Source: a virus
Strand: one strand, 5' to 3'
Length of the DNA stretch: 36,098 nt
Virus record (IMG/VR): IMGVR_UViG_3300034682_000193
Span: 1-36,098 of that record
The translations under genes were made by a program, and so were the position numbers. The notes below the pieces were generated by a model. It saw only the letters and a list, made by a program, of their open reading frames with translations. It was not told the origin of the DNA and searched no databases. Shown piece after piece: positions 1 through 6,793 of the stretch (the stretch's first letter is position 1; each line of letters begins with the position of its first letter).

Positions 1-48
1 AAAGTAGGGTAGAATGCCCACCCCGCCGAAAGGCTGGGGCAGTGCAAT

Positions 49-124
49 GGGCCGTTAGCTCAGTCGGTAGAGCAGAAGACTTTTAATCTTTTGGTCGAAG
101 GTTCGAATCCTTCACGGCCCACCA
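49..124 (+). tRNA. tRNA-Lys (anticodon TTT)
   Basis: A full cloverleaf can be read. The 7-bp acceptor stem pairs GGGCCGT with ACGGCCC, followed by discriminator A and an encoded CCA. The D arm, the anticodon loop CTTTTAA (anticodon TTT at 82-84) and the T arm GGTTCGAATCC are all present. It decodes AAA/AAG lysine codons. The gene is intact and reads toward the phage genes, and integrase lies on the same side. tRNA 3' ends are usual targets of tyrosine recombinases, so the 3' half is probably the attL core (inference; the other att copy is not in the window). Confidence 0.97.
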
Positions 125-141
125 TTGTAATCAATGACTTA

Positions 142-164
142 AAGCGCCCGAGTGGCGCTTTTTT
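142..164 (+). terminator. Rho-independent terminator of the tRNA-Lys transcript
   Basis: The stem AAGCGCC/GGCGCTT (142-148 with 154-160) has loop CGAGT and ends in a T run (159-164). It starts 17 bases after the tRNA CCA and is a classic intrinsic terminator. It may be brought by the phage or be the host's own; this cannot be told without attR. Confidence 0.85.
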
Positions 165-169
165 CATCG

Positions 170-190
170 CCTCCGTAATTCCCTCCGTAA
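170..190. repeat. Direct repeat CCTCCGTAA, 12-bp period, beside attL
   Basis: The 9-mer CCTCCGTAA occurs at 170-178 and again at 182-190, just inside the prophage from the tRNA. Short direct repeats at this position are typical of integrase arm-type or excisionase sites. That role is inference only, and two copies could be chance. Confidence 0.35.
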
Positions 191-234
191 AACACCATGG
201 GAGTTGGGAGTAGATCGCTTCTTCACTGCGGGCA

Positions 235-1185
235 TCAGACGGATCCAATCAGTTGCCAGTAGCGCTTCAGGGTTGCTCTGTCGCTAGCAAAAATCGTCTG
301 GCGGGCGAGACCGGCCTGTAGCCTATTGAGGTCATCAACTTCAGTGGGGCTCAAGTCCTGCAGTCCCTTGCTGAACTGATTTGAGTCACAAATAGCAAGC
401 GCAACCAGTGGGGTTAGCGGCACAAATAGGTCCAAGTGCTGCGGTGGTGACCCGTCATATTTCACAGAAGGGTGAATGTTGATGGCTGGTTGATCGGAGA
501 GGATGAAGGGGTGGCTTGCATCAGTGCGGAGCAGCGCCTGCGTCGTCATATTCCGATGGGTGTAGAGGCTGTGGCCCACATTCATTCCATGCAGGAAGTC
601 TAAAAACCATCGGCATGCTGACAAGTCTTCTGCGTCCTGAGGGAGCATCTTGGCTGACGTGCTGGCATCGATCGCTCTCCGGAATCGTTGGGTTCTGAAT
701 GCGAGGTGGCCGACGTAGCAAACAAGCTTCGAGAACTCGACATCGTCCTCAATCACTGAATAATCTTGCGCGACGATTGCCTTAAACGTGCCCTGTGCCC
801 CGTGCTCGATCCGTGCGTGCATATCTTCTATGAAGTTGCATTCGAATAGCTCCTTCTCAGCGCGCAGCTCTTCCATATGACTGAGTCCAGAAGCATCGGA
901 AAACTCGAACAGCCGCTGCCCGCGCAGCCAATTGTCGAGGTTCCACTCATGGAACTGACGAATACTGGCGTCGCACTTCGCGATCGTTAACCGGATCAAA
1001 GCTACCTGCCTGGCCGACAGGTGCCGGCCCCTGTAGAAGTCAGTCTCGCGAGCAAGTCCAACAACGCTGTCGCAGGCCAGCTTTCCTTTCGTTGTAACGT
1101 AGTGCACAGCATTGCCTGACGCTGCCCATTTCCCAAGGTGATGGGACCATATGTAATGGTGGTTCCGCTTAGCGTTCGACCTCAC
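235..1185 (-). CDS. DUF4238-family protein, probable prophage cargo
   Basis: 316 aa with a GTG start; an AGGAAG Shine-Dalgarno sequence lies 5 bases upstream. The N-terminus has the His-His-Tyr motif (residues 9-11) that opens DUF4238 proteins. The C-terminal half has the family's FILSDQPAIN stretch (about 227-236) and a following hydrophobic strand with LFVPLTPLVALAI (253-265). No signal peptide or membrane segment is seen. The biochemical function of DUF4238 is not known to me. The gene lies between the tRNA attachment site and integrase, a usual spot for lysogenic-conversion or anti-phage cargo. Its base composition looks clearly lower in GC than the phage genes, with more A/T third positions, which suggests separate acquisition. 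It is not translationally coupled to integrase (74-bp gap). Family call fairly sure; a defence role is only a guess. Confidence 0.75.
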   Translation of the reverse strand: MRSNAKRNHHYIWSHHLGKWAASGNAVHYVTTKGKLACDSVVGLARETDFYRGRHLSARQVALIRLTIAKCDASIRQFHEWNLDNWLRGQRLFEFSDASGLSHMEELRAEKELFECNFIEDMHARIEHGAQGTFKAIVAQDYSVIEDDVEFSKLVCYVGHLAFRTQRFRRAIDASTSAKMLPQDAEDLSACRWFLDFLHGMNVGHSLYTHRNMTTQALLRTDASHPFILSDQPAINIHPSVKYDGSPPQHLDLFVPLTPLVALAICDSNQFSKGLQDLSPTEVDDLNRLQAGLARQTIFASDRATLKRYWQLIGSV

Positions 1186-1259
1186 TGATACTTCCTAGTG
1201 TTAGCTGCGAACAATCTACGGCTAAGAGCGAGGAAGCGAAAGTGATCCATTTGCGATGG

Positions 1260-2414
1260 CTAAAGTTCCTTTAGCGATGACGGCTTCACGCGAGGCACGC
1301 TCTTGTCGTAGACCTTCATCATGGCGTCAGTGACGCCCAAGGCATCCTGTCTCTCGGCGCGGTTGCCGGCAGTGTCTGTGCCACCCTTTCGCTTGAGGTC
1401 GTGCAGGCTAAAGCGCTCATCTGCCAAGATTACCCCGGTGGCAATAGCGAGCTGGATGAATCGCTGCCAGGTGCTGTCCAGACTCGTCTTCTGCAGCGGC
1501 TCGCCGTGTTCTGCTAGGAAAAGGAAGCGCAGGTCTGCACGAAGCTGCACGGGCAGACCGTGGTGCTTGATGATGGCGTCGCGGCGCGCAATGGCAGCAT
1601 CCCAGGCGCTACGGAGTCGCGGCGTCCATTCCACGAGATTATCCCGGCTGCGCTTCCGTCGATTGGTGTGCAAGCCCTCGGCCGTCCCCTGTGCTTCGGT
1701 CAGGGTGAGGGTCTCAATGCCGCGCAACCGACAGAGATAGCCCAGCTCCATGATCATCCATAGATACTGCGGCACCGAGCCCTCAGTTCTCGCTACTCGC
1801 TGGGCGCGCTCCTGTGCGAAGTTGAGCAACTTTATGTATGCATCATCAGTGGGCAATCGCTGCCGCTTGCGCTCCTTCGCCTGTTCCAAGCCCTGCGCGG
1901 GGTTGTGGTTCACAATGCCCCGATTCAACGCCCAGCGGAAAACGAGCCGTGAGTAGCGAAGCACCTTGTTTGCTTTAGTGGGTGTGCCTGCCGACTCGAT
2001 CCGATCGACAAGCCGCTGGAAATTATGATTCCGCAGTTTGTTGACGTGGAGCTTGCCGAACGGCACGCCCAGGTTCGTGGGGTAGCCCACTAGGACATTA
2101 CGCGCCGACTCGTAGTCCGCACGCGTGCCAGCCGCGAGCCCCTTGAACTTGGCACTGTCGTGGTACTGAGTGCAGACCCATTCCACGGTTCCTGTGCCTT
2201 CTGCTGACTCCATGAGGCCATGCAATTCGGAGAGCTTGGCTTCGGGACCCGCGACCGTGCGGCGAGTTTTCCTGGGGCCATCGATACCAGTCGTGGCTTC
2301 GAAGACGTACCAGCGGCCACGGCCCGTCGCATCCCAGTAGACGCCCTTGGGGATCTTCGCCTGGTCGATGTGCGGCGGGATGGACGGATTGTACTTTCGC
2401 GGTCGAGGCGCCAT
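1260..2414 (-). CDS. int: Phage integrase, tyrosine recombinase with atypical active site
   Basis: 384 aa, the usual length for a lambda-type integrase. It would catalyse site-specific recombination between attP and the tRNA-Lys attB. The N-terminal part (about 1-75) is the arm-binding/AP2-like region with YWDATGRGRWYV. A core-binding domain follows (about 75-180), then the catalytic domain. Box I arginine is R231 (CRLRGIE), a basic beta-hairpin is at 252-257, and the nucleophile is Y369 (KVYDKS). Box II reads HDLKRKGGTD (H338), with Lys (K341) where Arg is canonical, and the later LGH motif reads LGV (V361). I recall similar HDLK versions in other proteobacterial phage integrases, so it is probably active. 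It starts inside the excisionase-like gene's stop (TGATG), so the two are translationally coupled. It is the last gene of the leftward operon. No clear terminator follows, only a 7-bp hairpin over the stop codon (1259-1275). Confidence 0.93.
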   Translation of the reverse strand: MAPRPRKYNPSIPPHIDQAKIPKGVYWDATGRGRWYVFEATTGIDGPRKTRRTVAGPEAKLSELHGLMESAEGTGTVEWVCTQYHDSAKFKGLAAGTRADYESARNVLVGYPTNLGVPFGKLHVNKLRNHNFQRLVDRIESAGTPTKANKVLRYSRLVFRWALNRGIVNHNPAQGLEQAKERKRQRLPTDDAYIKLLNFAQERAQRVARTEGSVPQYLWMIMELGYLCRLRGIETLTLTEAQGTAEGLHTNRRKRSRDNLVEWTPRLRSAWDAAIARRDAIIKHHGLPVQLRADLRFLFLAEHGEPLQKTSLDSTWQRFIQLAIATGVILADERFSLHDLKRKGGTDTAGNRAERQDALGVTDAMMKVYDKSVPRVKPSSLKEL

Positions 2415-2629
2415 CAGATTACGTCAGTCCCATATGCATCGTTCGACGCCAGCTGCAGGCCGAGCGCAGCGTTCATAGCTGCGGCGGTGGTCCAAATTCC
2501 CCCCTTACCGTCGTACTTGTAACGAATCCCTTCCCTGCGGGCCCATGCCTCTACGGTGGCAAGGCGTGGGCGCTCGCCGGGCCGGCAAAGCTCCTGCAGA
2601 TCCTGGAACTGGAGAACCTCTCCGATCAT
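2414..2629 (-). CDS. DUF4224-type excisionase-like DNA-binding protein
   Basis: 71 aa. The layout LQELCRPGERPRLATVEAW followed by a basic turn and GGIWTT matches the short DUF4224 proteins found directly before phage integrases. In these a winged-helix-like fold is thought to act as recombination directionality factor or AlpA/Xis-like regulator. Context agrees: it is immediately upstream of integrase with a one-base overlap. Its own start overlaps the stop of the preceding gene (ATGA). The excisionase role is inference from position and size. Confidence 0.7.
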   Translation of the reverse strand: MIGEVLQFQDLQELCRPGERPRLATVEAWARREGIRYKYDGKGGIWTTAAAMNAALGLQLASNDAYGTDVI

Positions 2630-2874
2630 GCGAACAGGTCCAGTTGGGCCGGCAGCGCCGGAGGTGGGGCGGGCACTGCTGATCGTTCAACGGCGATCAG
2701 ATGCAGCAGGCGCGAGCGATTCGCGGCGGCCAGGTCCATGCAGTGCCAGAACGGCGGATCCATCAGGCCGCGATTGCCGTGGCCAAGCAGGCGCACGCGC
2801 CGCGCGAGTGCCAAGTGCTCCCGCATGAAGATCAGCAGCCTGTGTCGGGCTAGGGGGAAGCCAGCGGCGATCAT
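2626..2874 (-). CDS. Small early phage protein with C-terminal clamp-binding-like motif QLDLFA
   Basis: 82 aa. The longer reading frame opens further upstream, but the start at 2874 overlaps the preceding stop as ATGA, the rule in this operon, so I chose it. The body is basic and Leu-rich (ARRVRLLGHGNRGL, residues about 24-37), followed by a Pro/Ala-rich linker (67-75). The last six residues are QLDLFA, which fits the bacterial beta sliding-clamp binding consensus QL(S/D)LF. The stop overlaps the DUF4224 gene start. Fold unknown. The motif suggests a protein tethered to DnaN of the host replisome (inference). Confidence 0.65.
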   Translation of the reverse strand: MIAAGFPLARHRLLIFMREHLALARRVRLLGHGNRGLMDPPFWHCMDLAAANRSRLLHLIAVERSAVPAPPPALPAQLDLFA

Positions 2875-3374
2875 CGAAACATCTCCAGCTGCTGCGGGAC
2901 GGCCGGACGACGGATTGCGTAGGGGTTTGGGTCTCGCTCGTTGAGCAGGTCCTGGGCGATATGGAAGTGGTAGCCGCGACCGTTCATGTCGGTGATGCAG
3001 ACCATCGGGAAGTAGCAGACCGCGATGGCCCCGGAACAGAACAGGTAGTAGCCGCGACCACACGGCGCGCGGCCGGCCTCGGTGCTGCTGTCCAGCATGT
3101 CGCGCGTCCAGCCGGCGGCGATCCGGACGGCTATCGCGTTCGATGCGATCTCCCATGCTTCGTCTCGGTCCATCATCCGCGAGGACGCCATGCCGATGTT
3201 GCGCAGCGCGGCGTCCATGTCGCCGGCAGCGAGCGCCTGAAGCGCTTGGCCACGGGCCTCCCACAGGCGGGCATCCTGGGAAGTGATCGAGTCGAGCTCG
3301 ACCCCCGACATGCTGGCCAGCTGCCGGCCTACCTCGCGGTGATCGATTGCAGCGGTGAGCAGCTGGTCAGCCAT
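2871..3374 (-). CDS. Phage early protein of unknown function, C-terminal QLEMFR
   Basis: 167 aa. The N-terminal half is helical and Ala-rich (about 1-85). The C-terminal half has a Cys/Tyr/Phe-rich beta-like segment with GRGYYLFCSGAIAVCYFPM (about 105-123), which resembles short phage proteins that handle small ligands or nucleic acid, though I do not recognise the family. It ends QQLEMFR, close to the beta-clamp motif QLxLF and to the QLDLFA end of its downstream neighbour. The start codon lies in the left copy of a 21-bp direct repeat (3356-3376). In the presumed ancestral operon, the upstream gene's stop overlapped this start as ATGGCTGA. Confidence 0.7.
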   Translation of the reverse strand: MADQLLTAAIDHREVGRQLASMSGVELDSITSQDARLWEARGQALQALAAGDMDAALRNIGMASSRMMDRDEAWEIASNAIAVRIAAGWTRDMLDSSTEAGRAPCGRGYYLFCSGAIAVCYFPMVCITDMNGRGYHFHIAQDLLNERDPNPYAIRRPAVPQQLEMFR

Positions 3375-3376
3375 TG
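3356..3376. repeat. Left copy of a 21-bp direct repeat flanking a reversed gene
   Basis: TGAGCAGCTGGTCAGCCATTG here and the sequence at 3675-3695 agree at 20 of 21 positions. Both copies contain the same start-codon region (ATGGCTGACCA on the minus strand). The 319-bp segment between the copies carries one rightward gene inside a leftward operon. This looks like a target duplication or recombination join left by an inserted cassette. Confidence 0.8.
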
Positions 3377-3444
3377 GTGGAATACCTCACGGCTGCCTGC
3401 TTTTTTATGCTGGGATCAAGGAGAGATGAAAAAGGGAGCACTGG

Positions 3445-3672
3445 ATGCCAGCGAGTGGGAGTTGGCACGAGGACTGGGTCTTCGCAATCAGGGGCAGGAC
3501 GGTGACGGCCAGGGTTTCGGTGGAGAGTCCAGGTCGTGGTGAGATCGTGGCGGTTCACGTGGTGTACGGCCCGAGTCTCAACGGTCTGGCGATTCCGGTG
3601 GTATCGCAGCAGGATGCCAAGGAGAAGACGGAGATTCTGCTCTGCGATCTGATGGGAAGAGACTGGTGTTGA
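3445..3672 (+). CDS. Small opposite-strand gene (moron candidate), unknown function
   Basis: 75 aa, transcribed against the surrounding operon. The start follows GGGAG with about 6 bases of spacing. Third codon positions look GC-rich (my count, roughly 70%), whereas the overlapping minus-strand frame reads His/Arg/Pro-rich and has lower third-position GC. The protein has a beta-like core (RTVTARVSVES, then IVAVHVVYG), a polar KEKTE segment and a Cys/Trp end. No family recognised. The gene nearly fills a 319-bp segment bounded by 21-bp direct repeats, with 68 bp upstream that include a T-rich stretch and a TATGCT -10-like hexamer (3406-3411) but no convincing -35. Promoter plus gene between repeats fits a moron. 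Confidence 0.5.
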   Translation: MPASGSWHEDWVFAIRGRTVTARVSVESPGRGEIVAVHVVYGPSLNGLAIPVVSQQDAKEKTEILLCDLMGRDWC

Positions 3673-3674
3673 GC

Positions 3675-3695
3675 TGAGCAGGTGGTCAGCCATTG
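3675..3695. repeat. Right copy of the 21-bp direct repeat
   Basis: Second copy of the repeat at 3356-3376, with one mismatch (G for C). On the minus strand it holds the end of the upstream gene (stop at 3686-3688) overlapping an ATG as ATGGCTGA. Joining this copy to the left one would restore an unbroken stop/start overlap between the genes on either side. Confidence 0.8.
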
Positions 3696-4723
3696 CCCAC
3701 CACCTGGCTGTCGATCAGGGCCAGCTCAGCCAGGCGCTCAGCACGAGGGCGCATGTGCTGGAAGTCGACCGTAGGGCGTGCGATCGCATCGATCTCTGCA
3801 CAGGGCCACGGGATATCCGTGTCGCGGGTGCGGTTCTTCTTGACGGCTTCCTGCTCCGAGTAGCGGCCAGCTTCATCCAGCCTGGTGACGTAGCCACCCC
3901 CGTTCGGCGCCCACCACACCGGGCAGTTCCCCACGAACTGCCGCGTGTCCTGGATGTAGAACATGCGCTCCAGACCTAGGTCCACGGCCTGCGCGGGCTT
4001 GTACTCCTCCGCCGCCTCGATGGCGTTCTGCCACGGGCAGTTGGCGCTGCTGTGCTCGCCGATATCCACGCCAGTGATGGCTGCGATGTGTCCGGCCAGC
4101 TCGTCGGCCACTTCGTGGTAGCGGTCGCGCTGATCGATGGTCTCTCCGTGCGCACGCTCTTCTGCGAGCAGCGCAGCCCGATGGTCCACGGCCTGCGCGG
4201 GCGGTGCGGCATAGGCGCGCTCGATCCGGCCCAAGCCCTGCCGCTCCGCCTCGACGTAAGTCTCGTCCGCGTCGCCGCTGAGCCAAGCCGAATGCTCCGC
4301 GGATTGGTATCGCTGGATGTAGCGGTGTGCAACAACCACCGGCTCCCCCACCGGCTGGCGGGCGGCGAGGGCGGCAATAGTCTGTGCGGGGATCTCGACG
4401 GCTCCATCATTGACGGTCAGCGTGCACTGACCGACACCGGGAACCCGGACGACGATCCGTTGCGCATCCTGACCCCCCGGGGAGGGCTGGGCGGAGAGGG
4501 CTAGACGGTGCTCAGGCATTTCCAGCACCAGACAGATCGCGTCCACGCACGCCTCGATGCAGGCCGTGTAGCCAAGGTCTTTGCCGTCTGCCTCGGTGAA
4601 CGCGTACTGGCCGGCCTCGAGTGCATCTGCCTTGGCGCGATCGCTCCAAACGAACGGGCCATCCCCCAGCCTCACCCTCCCACCGGGCTGCACGTCCGCC
4701 AGGGTTGTCTTCTCTTTGCTCAT
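3686..4723 (-). CDS. Mosaic early phage protein of unknown function
   Basis: 345 aa from the ATG at 4723, which overlaps the preceding stop (ATGA). An 18-residue upstream extension is possible but less likely. Three parts are visible. The N-terminal part has an AYAF-like TEADGKDLGYTACIEACVDA stretch. A middle segment has RAALLAEERAHGETIDQRD followed by ITGVDIGEHSSANCPWQNAIEA. The C-terminal part has YIQDTRQFVGNCPVWWAPNG, then a Gly-Tyr and RDTDIPWP. The middle and C-terminal pieces recur separately in early regions of many proteobacterial phages, so the gene looks like a fusion of exchangeable modules (from memory, not a search). No catalytic motif seen. It is in the leftward early operon and probably expressed from PL. 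Confidence 0.7.
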   Translation of the reverse strand: MSKEKTTLADVQPGGRVRLGDGPFVWSDRAKADALEAGQYAFTEADGKDLGYTACIEACVDAICLVLEMPEHRLALSAQPSPGGQDAQRIVVRVPGVGQCTLTVNDGAVEIPAQTIAALAARQPVGEPVVVAHRYIQRYQSAEHSAWLSGDADETYVEAERQGLGRIERAYAAPPAQAVDHRAALLAEERAHGETIDQRDRYHEVADELAGHIAAITGVDIGEHSSANCPWQNAIEAAEEYKPAQAVDLGLERMFYIQDTRQFVGNCPVWWAPNGGGYVTRLDEAGRYSEQEAVKKNRTRDTDIPWPCAEIDAIARPTVDFQHMRPRAERLAELALIDSQVVGNG

Positions 4724-4959
4724 GCCTGCAGGTCCTTGCTGGGGTTGGGAAGGCGCGCCTGACGCAGCGATTCCCAAGTGAGGGGATAGGGGCCGCGCTT
4801 CACCCGCGCGTCGGCAGTGGTCATCGACACGCCCAGTTCGTCGGCGATCTGGCGCATCGTGTAGCGCTTGTTCTCAATCACGCGGGCGTAAAGCGCGGCC
4901 TTTGCTCTGCCAGCCTTGACGCGGTAGCGGTGGTGCCGCTCGCTCAGCGTGGGGTCCAT
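4720..4959 (-). CDS. Small helix-turn-helix DNA-binding protein
   Basis: 79 aa. The start at 4959 overlaps the upstream stop as TAATG; the frame is open further upstream but that part overlaps the real upstream gene. The N-terminus is strongly basic (SERHHRYRVKAGRAKAALYA). A clear helix-turn-helix lies at about 33-55 (YTMRQIADELGVSMTTADAR), followed by KRGPYPLTWESL. Probably a regulator of phage or host genes, or a DNA-anchoring protein. Targets cannot be read from the sequence. Confidence 0.65.
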   Translation of the reverse strand: MDPTLSERHHRYRVKAGRAKAALYARVIENKRYTMRQIADELGVSMTTADARVKRGPYPLTWESLRQARLPNPSKDLQA

Positions 4960-5672
4960 TAGGGTGTGTCCGATCCGGAAGGGGCAGCTGTCGGCGTTGT
5001 CATTGCGGCGATTGCCAGTGGCCGCACGAACCATGCACCTGGGCCATCTTCTGTATCTCCCAACCACACCAGGCGCCAATCGGCGCCGGGGCCAGTGGGC
5101 TGCCACGCCCGCATCTCGTCCCAGTAGCGATGGTCACCGGCCTCCACCGCTTCCTCTGAGAACTCGCCCTCAACCACGACCAGGTCGAAGCCCTGCGCAA
5201 GGAACAGTGGGCGCAGCGATAGCTCGCGCCCATCAGCCCACATGGGCACGTCCGGATGGCACAGAATCTCGCCGTCGGCATTGCGCGGGGGAAGTCGGCT
5301 AGGGTGGTACATGCCGCGCCACGGGTCCGCCGGATCGACCACAGTGCGCGTCTGATTCCTGACCAGCTCCAGTAGCTCGGTCGCCTGCGCCAGCCGGGCG
5401 CGAGTCGTGTCGCAGAGTGGCGTGTCGCCGTCCTCCATGCTGCTGCGCAGAATGGAGACATAGGCGGTGACAGCGGCTTCGAACACGCGCAGATCCTGCT
5501 GGCGGGGCAGGCGGTGGTGCAGATCACGCAGCGCAGTCTGGGCCTGGGTGAGCGTGATGACCTTCGCTTGGTTCGGCAGCCACACAGCCTCGACCGCGAT
5601 CGCGCTGATCGTATCGAACGCGTTACGCAGGACGGGGCAGTTCGTGGGGAGAGTGGTGAGGTTCGCGGTCAT
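4959..5672 (-). CDS. Phage early protein, unknown function
   Basis: 237 aa. The first 105 residues look helical (TLTQAQTALRDLHHRL, then SILRSSMEDGD and a Leu-rich helix). After a linker rich in Pro, residues about 115-225 look beta-rich and acidic with several Trp (DPADPWRGMYHPSRLPP, VVVEGEFSEEAVEAGDHRYW, DWRLVWLGDTEDG). I do not recognise a family or a catalytic motif. The start overlaps the previous stop (ATGA) and the stop overlaps the next start. Confidence 0.65.
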   Translation of the reverse strand: MTANLTTLPTNCPVLRNAFDTISAIAVEAVWLPNQAKVITLTQAQTALRDLHHRLPRQQDLRVFEAAVTAYVSILRSSMEDGDTPLCDTTRARLAQATELLELVRNQTRTVVDPADPWRGMYHPSRLPPRNADGEILCHPDVPMWADGRELSLRPLFLAQGFDLVVVEGEFSEEAVEAGDHRYWDEMRAWQPTGPGADWRLVWLGDTEDGPGAWFVRPLAIAAMTTPTAAPSGSDTP

Positions 5673-6061
5673 CGGCGGTCCTGCTTGAATTGGGTGTCGG
5701 TGTTTACGAACGCGCCTGCGAGCGGGTGCGATGTGGACGCCTGCTCGGCGCCAGCGGAGCGAAGGGGGAAGGGCGGTGAATGTCGATATCGGCGATTCGG
5801 ATCGGCTGCGTACTTGCCATCGCTGATGCGCGTCACCTGGTACTCGGGGAACGCTTCATCCGGCAGCGCCTCGCGTGCCTCGAAAATCAGGGCGACAAAG
5901 CGCGCCTGCCATTCGATCGGCATGGATTGCAGGGTGCGACGTGGCACAACGTGATAAGCGGCCCGGCTGAGGCCGAATGCATGCCACACAGGACCATCGG
6001 AGTAGGTGCTGCCGGGCCGGCCGGGTTCGGTAACGCTCGCTGCGTGCGAATCGCTGCTCAT
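5669..6061 (-). CDS. Conserved-looking phage early protein, unknown function
   Basis: 130 aa. I chose the ATG at 6061 because GAGG lies 5 bases upstream. Starts at 6082 and 6103 would overlap the preceding gene and lack a good ribosome-binding site. The recognisable core is AYHVVPRRTLQSMPIEWQAR followed by FVALIFEAREALP and a YQVTRISDGKY strand (about 35-95), a pattern I know from small early proteins of many proteobacterial temperate phages. The C-terminal 35 residues look disordered. No enzymatic motif is visible. Confidence 0.65.
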   Translation of the reverse strand: MSSDSHAASVTEPGRPGSTYSDGPVWHAFGLSRAAYHVVPRRTLQSMPIEWQARFVALIFEAREALPDEAFPEYQVTRISDGKYAADPNRRYRHSPPFPLRSAGAEQASTSHPLAGAFVNTDTQFKQDRR

Positions 6062-6068
6062 GGGTACC

Positions 6069-6557
6069 TCAGTCGATGTCATGGGCTGCCATGCGTTCTG
6101 CATAGCTGCCGTGGTTGGCTGCGTGTCTGCTCATCAGCGGGCGAAGCGGCGTGTGCCCCAGCACTTCGATGTGCCTGCCGGCTGCGAGGAATGCGTCCAG
6201 GTCGTCGGCCAACTGCTGCCGGTCGAATTCCCGGTGTCGGATCGTGGTCGCCGCGTCACTGACGCCTGTAATCGGCCCCACTGCGCAGGTCGGCTGCACT
6301 CGAGCAGGAGCCGCGCGCAGCGGGGCGATCGCATGTTGCGTGTGGCCGGACAGGCGCCAGATCCCTCGTACGCCCGAGCGGTGGCAGATGGCTTGGCCGC
6401 TGCGCGCCAGCCCCTTTAGCGTGTAGCCGATGGCCTGGTGGGTGCCGTTGATGCGGCCAGCGGTCTTGATCTGCGCGACCGTGGCGCCTTGCGGAAACAT
6501 GGACAGGACCCTGCGCACTTCGGCAGCGCGGCCGGTCTGCTGTGGACGGGCGCTCAT
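6069..6557 (-). CDS. Winged-helix DNA-binding phage protein
   Basis: 162 aa. Residues about 8-70 form a winged helix-turn-helix pattern (VRRVLSMFPQGATVAQIKTA, IGYTLKGLARSGQAICHRSG, then VRGIWRL as wing). A Pro/Ala/Thr-rich linker follows. The C-terminal part has REFDRQQLADDLDAFLAAGR and EVLGHTPLRP, a short motif I associate with other phage early regulators. It probably binds DNA. It lies mid-operon with ATGA overlap at its start and a 7-base gap to the next gene. Confidence 0.6.
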   Translation of the reverse strand: MSARPQQTGRAAEVRRVLSMFPQGATVAQIKTAGRINGTHQAIGYTLKGLARSGQAICHRSGVRGIWRLSGHTQHAIAPLRAAPARVQPTCAVGPITGVSDAATTIRHREFDRQQLADDLDAFLAAGRHIEVLGHTPLRPLMSRHAANHGSYAERMAAHDID

Positions 6558-6793
6558 GCGCGGGCCTCCGCAAGCAGTTCACGCATGGCCCAGCCGTGAT
6601 GCATCACCGTTGACGAGCTGTCAGCGACAGCGTCGGGGTTCTCGGTCAGAACGAGTGTGTTGTCGAGCGGGTAGCTGCTGTGCCCATCCCAGTCCTCGAT
6701 CACGTCCTGTAGGCCGAAGTGCTCGCGCAGTTCCTGCACGTTTGCGTTTTTGCCGCACAGGTGCGGCCCATAGATCACAACAGAACGGCTCAT
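6554..6793 (-). CDS. Very small P-loop-like phage protein
   Basis: 79 aa. It opens with a beta strand and a Walker A-like loop, SVVIYGPHLCGKN (GxxxxGK followed by Asn instead of Ser/Thr). Next come a helix (NVQELREHFGL), an acidic strand (DVIEDWDG) and TLVLTENPDAV. This looks like the first half of a kinase-type P-loop domain without room for the rest of the fold. Similar mini P-loop proteins occur in other phage early regions (from memory). It may bind nucleotide weakly or have kept only the fold. Both ends overlap neighbours (ATGA). Confidence 0.65.
   Translation of the reverse strand: MSRSVVIYGPHLCGKNANVQELREHFGLQDVIEDWDGHSSYPLDNTLVLTENPDAVADSSSTVMHHGWAMRELLAEARA

Noticed and set aside
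60-248. 62-residue minus-strand ORF ending in a GFEPSTKRLK-like stretch
   Set aside because: It is the antisense of tRNA-Lys and its terminator; such ORFs are a known annotation artefact.
2626-3264. 212-residue minus-strand ORF
   Set aside because: Only its last 82 codons (2626-2874) are kept; the upstream part runs in another frame through the gene at 2871-3374.
3367-3693. 108-residue minus-strand ORF that joins the flanking genes by ATGGCTGA overlaps
   Set aside because: Both overlaps come from the 21-bp repeat. The protein is His/Arg/Pro/Thr-rich and third-position GC is lower than for the opposite-strand ORF 3445-3672.
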